In this document: one piece after another, positions 32,417-37,508 of the stretch
Numbering within the stretch: position 1 is the stretch's first letter
How the letters are laid out: every line of letters starts with the position of its first letter
Origin: Clostridia bacterium
GTDB lineage: Bacteria > Bacillota > Clostridia > Oscillospirales > CAG-272
Assembly (NCBI GenBank): GCA_017456005.1
Contig: JAFTLJ010000089.1
Coordinates: 1-37,508 of the forward strand
Reading direction: 5' to 3'
DNA length: 37,508 bases
Program-made: the position numbers and the translations under genes
Notes under the pieces: model-generated
What the model was told of the DNA's origin: nothing
What the model saw: only the letters and a program-made list of their open reading frames with translations
The model's database searches: none

Positions 32417-32628
32417 TAAAATATACGTTTTCTTCATACTTTTTTAACATTTTTCTGCAAATGTTTAATTTTTCTTTCTTTTGAAGCGTTTGGAAAGAGT
32501 GTTTATATAAGGTTTTTGTGCCATTCTTCTACTATTGCTTCGGTAGGTTATGGTAAGATATAATGATTTTGTAATCAGACGAGAAATTTGTTTGAAATTT
32601 AAAAATCTACCTGAAAGGAAAACTTTTT

Positions 32629-33792
32629 ATGAACAAGAATGCAAAAAGAATGAGAAATCTTCCCGCAAAGGGTAAAAAATTCAAAATAGTTAAAGGCGGC
32701 AAAGCGGCTATTGCCACGGGAGCGCTGGCGCTTACGATCATGCTCGCCTCCTGCGCGGAAAACTCTGCTGCTGACGGCACACAGGGAGGAAATGCGGGCA
32801 GCACAGGAAAACCTGCGGTAAGCACGCGCCCGAGCGATGTAACTACAGTAGCGCCGCTTACAGACGGCACGCACACAAGCGTTTTTTACGAAGAGATACC
32901 CTTTGAAACGGTTTACATAGATACACCCGATATGTACGATGACGAACAAATCGTTAAGGAGGAGGGCGCGGCAGGCAAAACAGAGGTGCGCGAGCACACG
33001 CTGTATAAAAACGGCAAGGTAAAGGACGTGTGGCAGGAGAAAATAACGCTCGCCGAGCCGCAAAAACGCGTTATTTTGCGCGGAACAAAGCCGAGCGTGG
33101 AAATAAAAGAAAATACTGTTACCGAAACTTTGGAAAAATACTCGACAATTTACGAAGAATGTGGTACTATGGAAGTAGGCACAAAAAAATTAAAAACAGA
33201 GGGCAAAAATTCCGTTGCCGTAAGAACATACCGCTATACATATATAAAGGGCGAGCTTGCGGGCACGGAAGTGGTGGCAGAGGAAATAAGCACGCGCGTG
33301 GACGAGGTAATACTCGTGGGCACAAAGGCGCAGACCTTCGGCCTGCCGTTTATAGATGCGGCGCACGGCGGCGTGGACTATAAGCTCACGCAGTCTTTCG
33401 GCGGCGCAAACAACCACCGCGGGCTGGATTTCGCCGTTTACTACGGCGACCCGATAATAGCCGCGATGGACGGCACGGTGATAGAGGCGTACGACGCAGG
33501 CTATTTTTCCAAAAACAATATTCTTTGGACATACGGCACCTATGTGGTTATCCAGCACGACAACGGCTTCCGCACCTATTACGCGCACCTTTCGCGCCGC
33601 ACGGTGAAGAAAGGCGACAAAGTTAAAAAGGGCGAGGTCATCGGCGCTTCGGGCAACACAGGGCGGCTGAATACCACAGCCACGGGACCTTACGCCGGCA
33701 CGCACCTGCATTTTGAAATACGAAAGTATAACGCGAAAACAGGTGTTTACAACACCGTAGACCCGAAGCCCTACCTGCCGTGGTGGAGATGA
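32629..33792 (+). CDS. G5-domain / M23 peptidoglycan endopeptidase
   Basis: A 387-residue exported protein. A basic N-terminus (to about 27) precedes a hydrophobic signal ending in the lipobox LASC (about Cys43), then a Gly/Ser/Thr/Pro-rich linker. Two G5-like segments follow at about 112-155 and 170-232 (KTEVREHTLYKNGKVKDVWQ and YRYTYIKGELAGTEVVAEE type). The C-terminal M23 LytM domain carries the zinc ligands NHRGLD (His263, Asp267), YYAHL (catalytic His320) and HLHFEIR (His361). It cuts peptide bonds in peptidoglycan and is expected to be membrane-tethered. Start ATG behind AAAGGAAAA. Confidence 0.92.
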   Translation: MNKNAKRMRNLPAKGKKFKIVKGGKAAIATGALALTIMLASCAENSAADGTQGGNAGSTGKPAVSTRPSDVTTVAPLTDGTHTSVFYEEIPFETVYIDTPDMYDDEQIVKEEGAAGKTEVREHTLYKNGKVKDVWQEKITLAEPQKRVILRGTKPSVEIKENTVTETLEKYSTIYEECGTMEVGTKKLKTEGKNSVAVRTYRYTYIKGELAGTEVVAEEISTRVDEVILVGTKAQTFGLPFIDAAHGGVDYKLTQSFGGANNHRGLDFAVYYGDPIIAAMDGTVIEAYDAGYFSKNNILWTYGTYVVIQHDNGFRTYYAHLSRRTVKKGDKVKKGEVIGASGNTGRLNTTATGPYAGTHLHFEIRKYNAKTGVYNTVDPKPYLPWWR

Positions 33793-33861
33793 TACCCCGG
33801 AACCCACGCAAGACCTTCTGTTTTTATCAAAAACAAATTTTTAGAAAAGGAAAGAAAAGCT

Positions 33862-36150
33862 ATGGTTGAAATTTCCAAAACAAAAAGCTACGGCCATTTT
33901 AAAAACGGCGGCGAAACCTTTGTTATAACAGACATCGAAACCCCCAGACATTGGTATAACTACTTCTTTAACGACGAATACGTTTCCTTTACATCTCAGG
34001 TGGGCTTTGGCGAAGGTCTTTGCCAGGACGATATGGGCAGAAGAGTTATGCTTCTTTCAAACAGAAACGTATTCCTCAAAACAGCCGACAAAGCGTGGAG
34101 CGCCTTCGGTTTGCCGATAAACTACGGCTACACAGATTATGCCTGCGCACACGAAAACGGCGCAAGCACGGTTTCTCTTGCATATGAAGGCGTGAAGAGC
34201 GCGGTGCGCATTTTCGTGCCCAACAAGGGTAAATACGAGATATGGAGCGTTACCGCGGAAAATACATCGGTAGAAACGCGCGAGCTTTCCGTTATAGCAT
34301 ACGCAAAAACGGAAATAGACGGCACGTACCGCCCGCAGTGCTACAGCCTTGGCAAAGGCGGCTTCTGCGAAGCACACAACGCGGTTTACGGCCAGGTATA
34401 CAGCGCATACGAAAGCGATAAGAACCGCCACGTTTGGGGCTATATGTCCGCAAGCGAAAAGGCAGACGGCTATGACAGCCGCCGCAACGCCTTTATCGGC
34501 CCCTTCGGCACAGAGCAGCAGCCCACGGCTATTGCAAAAATGCTCGGCACGCAGAATTCCGACTGCCATTCCGAAAAGCTTTGCTACGTTCTCGAAAACA
34601 AGCTCACACTTGCTCCCTGCGAAAAGAAAACTGTTCACTACCTCGTGGGTGTTGCACTCTCTTGGGACGAAATGGTTACGCCCACGGCAGATTGGGTAGA
34701 AGCTGAATTTGCTGCTATGAAGGCAAAATACGCGCGCGACCTCGCAGGTGCGGAAATAAAGACCCCCAACGAACAGCTCGACAACCTCGTTAACGGTTGG
34801 CTTAAATATGCGGCGGATATGGGCAGCCGCTGGGCACGCGTGCGCCACAACGGCTACCGCGACCTCACCAGCGACACAGATTGCCTTGCGCCCATCAACC
34901 CCGCGCTCGCTTGGGAAAGAATCAAACGCATACTTACATACCAGTATGACACAGGCTACGCTCCCCGCACGTTTATAGACGGCGCTATAAGAGATAAAAA
35001 GTTTGCCGACAACACGGTTTGGCTCGCTTCCGCCGTTACCACGATTGTAAAAGAGCTCGGCGACAAGAACCTCCTTCTCGAAGAAGTGCCCTTCAACAAC
35101 GGCACTGTTGCCACGGTTTACGAGCATATCCGCAGAAGTGTGGATTTCCTCTATAACTTCCGGGGCCTTTACGGTCTTATCAAGATCTGGGGCGGCGACT
35201 GGAACGACTGCGTAAACTTCGCAGGTCTTGAGGGCAAGGGCGTTTCCGTTTGGCTCTCTATTACCTGGTGCTACGCCAACAAGCGCTTCCGCGAGCTTGC
35301 AAAAATGCTCGGCAAGGAAGAAGATGTGGCCCTTTCCGAAGAGCGCGGCAAGATCATGGCAGACCGCATAGAAGAATACGGCAGAGATAAAGAAGCAGGC
35401 TACTATATCTACGCACGCACAGACGACGATATCATTATGGGCGCGCACGATTGCGAAGAAGGGCAGATATTCCTTATTTCTCAGCTTTGGGCTGTTTTTG
35501 CAGGACTCGAAAATGCGGCAGAAGCTATGGATAAGGCAGAGGAAATTTTGGAAACACCCATAGGCATCCGCCTTGCATACCCCGCATACTCCCACCAGTA
35601 CGATTATATCGGCTCTATGGGCGAAAAGCTCCCCGGCACGCAGGATAACGGCGGTATCTACCTCCACCCCTCCGCTTGGAAGCTCGCGGTAGACTCGCTC
35701 CTGCGCAGACCCGACAGAGTGGAAGAGGGCATACTCAAAATGCTCCCCGGTGCAAATGCATACGGCGGCGAAACCTGCGGCGAACCCTATGCAATGTACA
35801 ACTCCTATTTCGCACCCGAAACGGGCTACAGAATGGGTACACCCGGCCAGAGCTGGCGCACAGCTTCCAGCTCCTGGATGCTCAAATCCGTTGTGGAATA
35901 CGTGTTCGGTATGCACGCGGAAATGGAAGGCTTGCGCATAGAGCCCTGCCTGCCCCTTTCCTGGAAGGAATGCTCTATAAAGAAGGTATTCCGCGGCTGC
36001 ACGTATAACATCAAGTTTATAGGCAACGGCGAAGGCGCAGACGTTGTGGCTATGAAAGTAAACGGCGAAGATGTGGCGTATGAACGCAACATTGTTCCCG
36101 CAAAGCCCGGCGAAACGCTCGACGTGGAAGTTTACCTCGGCAAGAAATGA
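33862..36150 (+). CDS. GH94-family glycoside phosphorylase
   Basis: A 762-residue enzyme with the chitobiose/cellobiose phosphorylase layout: N-terminal beta-sandwich (about 1-285), helical (alpha/alpha)6 barrel (about 300-690) and small C-terminal beta domain. The catalytic region GGDWNDCVN (about 444-452, Asp449 as general acid), TQDNGGIYLHPSAWK, GEPYAMYNSYFAPETGYR and GLRIEPCLPLSW are visible. It phosphorolyses a beta-linked disaccharide to a sugar 1-phosphate; the exact substrate is not determinable. No signal peptide, so cytosolic. It is slightly shorter than typical 800-residue members. Ribosome binding site AAAGGAAAG. Confidence 0.93.
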   Translation: MVEISKTKSYGHFKNGGETFVITDIETPRHWYNYFFNDEYVSFTSQVGFGEGLCQDDMGRRVMLLSNRNVFLKTADKAWSAFGLPINYGYTDYACAHENGASTVSLAYEGVKSAVRIFVPNKGKYEIWSVTAENTSVETRELSVIAYAKTEIDGTYRPQCYSLGKGGFCEAHNAVYGQVYSAYESDKNRHVWGYMSASEKADGYDSRRNAFIGPFGTEQQPTAIAKMLGTQNSDCHSEKLCYVLENKLTLAPCEKKTVHYLVGVALSWDEMVTPTADWVEAEFAAMKAKYARDLAGAEIKTPNEQLDNLVNGWLKYAADMGSRWARVRHNGYRDLTSDTDCLAPINPALAWERIKRILTYQYDTGYAPRTFIDGAIRDKKFADNTVWLASAVTTIVKELGDKNLLLEEVPFNNGTVATVYEHIRRSVDFLYNFRGLYGLIKIWGGDWNDCVNFAGLEGKGVSVWLSITWCYANKRFRELAKMLGKEEDVALSEERGKIMADRIEEYGRDKEAGYYIYARTDDDIIMGAHDCEEGQIFLISQLWAVFAGLENAAEAMDKAEEILETPIGIRLAYPAYSHQYDYIGSMGEKLPGTQDNGGIYLHPSAWKLAVDSLLRRPDRVEEGILKMLPGANAYGGETCGEPYAMYNSYFAPETGYRMGTPGQSWRTASSSWMLKSVVEYVFGMHAEMEGLRIEPCLPLSWKECSIKKVFRGCTYNIKFIGNGEGADVVAMKVNGEDVAYERNIVPAKPGETLDVEVYLGKK

Positions 36151-36175
36151 TAATATAAGAAAAATCTTCCTGAAT

Positions 36176-36208
36176 GCGAGACTTCTCATAAGGAAGTCTC
36201 GCAGTTTT
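36176..36208 (+). terminator. Terminator of the GH94 gene
   Basis: GCGAGACTTC (36176-36185) pairs with GAAGTCTCGC (36193-36202), followed by AGTTTT. Confidence 0.85.
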
Positions 36209-36379
36209 ATTCGCCTGCGGCGAGATCTATTGCTTCGCAGTGATATTCGGCTTTCGCCGAGTGATATTTGCTTTGCAAGTTAAAGGGGCGAATAAAATAT
36301 CACTGAAGCCGTCAGGCTTCAATATCACTATTGCGATAGCAATAATATCACTCCGACGCAGTCGGAATATAACTTGACG
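36205..36379. repeat. Array of short hairpins joined by GTGATATT / AATATCAC
   Basis: Outer arms TTTTATTCGCC (36205-36215) and GGCGAATAAAA (36287-36297) close a left block holding hairpins CGCC/GGCG, TCGGC-TTTC-GCCGA (36247-36260) and TTGC-TTT-GCAA (36268-36278), separated by GTGATATT at 36240 and 36261. To the right the complement AATATCAC occurs at 36296, 36321 and 36344 and as AATATAAC at 36365, each followed or preceded by a hairpin: GAAGCC-GTCA-GGCTTC (36305-36320), ATTGC-GATA-GCAAT (36330-36343), CCGAC-GCA-GTCGG (36353-36365). The stems differ in sequence while linkers are kept. The array ends at the S23 gene's -35 box. Confidence 0.9.
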
Positions 36380-36402
36380 ATTTTTCAGTTTTGTTTTATA
36401 AT
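36374..36402 (+). promoter_or_regulatory. Promoter of the four-helix-bundle gene
   Basis: TTGACG (36374-36379) and perfect TATAAT (36397-36402) with 17-base spacing. The hairpin array abuts the -35 box. Confidence 0.82.
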
Positions 36403-36420
36403 ATCTTTAGAGGTGATGTT

Positions 36421-36777
36421 ATGTCTAACAGTATTATGAGAGATAAAGCAAAGGAATTTGCTAAAAGTATTGTTTTCCTCTGCCGTAATATGAAGGCGGA
36501 ACACAAAGAAATGGTGCTTGTAAACCAATTGTTACGTTCCGGCACTTCTATCGGTGCCAATATTCACGAAGCACAATATGCGCAAGGTACAAGGGACTTT
36601 ATATCTAAACTTGAAATTGCTCAAAAGGAATGCTATGAAACAGAATATTGGCTTGAGCTTTTGTATGAAACGGGTTGTATCGAAGAAGCAATATATAAGT
36701 CTATTCAGAACGATTGCGGTGCAATACGAAGGATGTTAATATCCTCATTAAAAACGATAAAAGCAAAACAAGAATAG
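36421..36777 (+). CDS. Four-helix-bundle protein of the S23 / 23S rRNA IVP family
   Basis: A 118-residue, all-helical protein. I choose the ATG at 36421, behind GAGGTG, rather than the earlier in-frame ATG inside the leader. The family core is clear: LLRSGTSIGANIHEAQYAQ, then RDFISKLEIAQKECYETEYW and LELLYETGCI. Relatives are encoded in intervening sequences of 23S rRNA genes and, in diversity-generating retroelements, as the Avd-type accessory. Here no rRNA, reverse transcriptase or variable-repeat gene is present, so neither role is supported. The flanking palindromes suggest an independent accessory unit. Confidence 0.9.
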   Translation: MSNSIMRDKAKEFAKSIVFLCRNMKAEHKEMVLVNQLLRSGTSIGANIHEAQYAQGTRDFISKLEIAQKECYETEYWLELLYETGCIEEAIYKSIQNDCGAIRRMLISSLKTIKAKQE

Positions 36778-36783
36778 GGGTAT

Positions 36784-36848
36784 GGGCATAGCCCGATGCA
36801 TTTGTAATACAAATGCGAAACTAGCGAGATAAGGGATTGATATATCAA
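36784..36848. repeat. Three palindromes between the S23-type gene and the peptidase
   Basis: GGGC-ATA-GCCC (36784-36794), GCATTTGTA-A-TACAAATGC (36798-36816) and TTGATATATCAA (36837-36848, overlapping the next start codon) fill the 70-base gap. None has a T-run, so they are not ordinary terminators. They could be an element end or a regulatory leader. Confidence 0.75.
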
Positions 36849-37432
36849 TGGCAAAAATTATATTATCATCATGCGACTTCAGGAATAGTGATTCCGCTAA
36901 ATACATATATGACAATTTACCATGTCCGGTTGATCAATGCAAGGTATTGTACTTTCCAAATGAAAAAGCCACAGAAGAAGCAATAAAAAGCATAAAATTT
37001 TATCAGCGTCTTTCGGAATTTGGTTTTTCCAAAGAAAACATATATGTTTTTAATTATTTTTCTCCTGCTGAATTTGATGTAAATACTCATATAGATGTTA
37101 TATACATCAGCGGTGGAAACACTTTTGGAACATTGAAAAGAATTAAAGAATCAAGAGCGGAAAAGGTGATACTTGACTGCTTGTCTCGCGGAGCAATGTA
37201 TATCGGCGGTAGTGCCGGTGCGCATATTGCTTCTCGCTCTATTCAACATGTAGCCAAGTATGATGTTGACACATATGGCTTAACGGATTTTTCCGGACTA
37301 TGTTTATTTGACGGCATTTTAATATGTCATTATTCGGATTTGAGAGAAAAAGACTATAGGACTTTAATCGAGGCAGGAGAACAAAAAATTATTAAACTTC
37401 GAGATCAAGATTTTATGGTTTTTGAAATATAA
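36848..37432 (+). CDS. Peptidase S51 (dipeptidase E)-like protein
   Basis: A 194-residue protein with the S51 core: VIYISGGNTFGTLKRIKES, the nucleophile-containing GGSAGAHIASRS (family GSSAG), and LICHYSD near residue 160 where the family catalytic His is expected. It lacks a signal peptide. It is distinctly AT-richer and uses fewer GCG/GGC codons than the his or GH94 genes, suggesting acquisition by transfer. The Shine-Dalgarno (AAGGG) is 13 bases upstream, which is far. Substrate (Asp-X dipeptides or cyanophycin-type) is not determinable. Confidence 0.85.
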   Translation: MAKIILSSCDFRNSDSAKYIYDNLPCPVDQCKVLYFPNEKATEEAIKSIKFYQRLSEFGFSKENIYVFNYFSPAEFDVNTHIDVIYISGGNTFGTLKRIKESRAEKVILDCLSRGAMYIGGSAGAHIASRSIQHVAKYDVDTYGLTDFSGLCLFDGILICHYSDLREKDYRTLIEAGEQKIIKLRDQDFMVFEI

Positions 37433-37471
37433 GATAACCCCGACAGGTCTCTGAAATCTGTCGGGGTTATC
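37433..37471 (+). terminator. Terminator of the S51-like gene
   Basis: GATAACCCCGACAG (37433-37446) pairs perfectly with CTGTCGGGGTTATC (37458-37471), followed by TATTTGTTT. It begins directly at the stop codon. Confidence 0.88.
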
Positions 37472-37508
37472 TATTTGTTTCTGTAGATCAAATTTAACTC
37501 TTATGAGC

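Noticed and set aside
34057..36189. A 710-codon open frame on the minus strand opposite the GH94 gene
   Set aside because: It is the antisense of a clear GH94 enzyme, has no ribosome binding site and a Cys/Val/His-rich composition typical of a shadow frame.
36205..36379. CRISPR array
   Set aside because: The linkers are only 8 bases, occur in both orientations and the intervals are self-complementary hairpins of 11-16 bases, not unique spacers; no cas gene is near.
36421..36777. Diversity-generating retroelement or 23S rRNA intervening sequence
   Set aside because: The protein family fits both, but no reverse transcriptase, template/variable repeat or rRNA sequence is present in the window.

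Overview
The window looks like a chromosomal segment of an anaerobic, probably gut-associated Firmicute (class Clostridia). The clues are a short-form HisG with a HisZ partner, a C_GCAxxG_C_C protein, a CotH-type protein, a type 2 ArgC, AGGAGG-like ribosome binding sites, TTGACA/TATAAT promoters with 17-base spacing, and intergenic palindromes of the kind seen in gut Clostridia. I cannot name a species. No rRNA or tRNA gene was seen.

Layout. 1-400: the start of a TnpV-like transposon gene (cut by the window edge) and a strong hairpin. 403-5209: a CotH-type surface protein on the minus strand, then a plus-strand run of lipoprotein, C_GCAxxG_C_C protein, methylglyoxal synthase and a SanA/YdcF-type protein. 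5256-6706: a minus-strand pair, GDPD-like phosphodiesterase and YwaF-like membrane protein. 6848-14879: a complete histidine operon, hisZ-G-D-C-B-H-A-F-IE, interrupted between hisD and hisC by 443 bases holding a tandem copy of the hisD 3' end and a large palindrome. 15015-18387: cysK behind a small XRE regulator, a divergent small gene sharing an operator-rich promoter region, a second XRE regulator and a zinc-ribbon membrane protein. 18502-23995: arginine operon argC-J-B-D-F with two ArgR-like boxes. 24004-26957: TrkA/TrkH potassium uptake. 26989-32416 (minus): an ABC exporter, an acyl-ACP thioesterase plus MntP behind a yybP-ykoY manganese riboswitch, and a second ABC exporter. 32629-36202: a G5/M23 cell-wall peptidase and a GH94 phosphorylase. 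36205-37471: an AT-richer, accessory-looking end with an array of short hairpins, a four-helix-bundle (S23/IVP) protein, more hairpins and a peptidase S51-like protein.

How it works together. The his genes cover PRPP to histidine except histidinol-phosphatase, which is not here. The arg genes cover the acetylated cycle to citrulline, with ArgJ recycling the acetyl group; argG and argH are not here. The rest is envelope, ion homeostasis and transport.

Most unusual points: (1) two full 156-base repeat units plus a third partial copy after hisD, each carrying a hisD C-terminal coding segment with mostly silent differences and a palindrome that changes in a compensatory way; (2) the hairpin/GTGATATT array immediately upstream of the S23-type gene; (3) the XRE-cysK / small-ORF divergent control region; (4) a thioesterase apparently in the transcript controlled by the manganese riboswitch.
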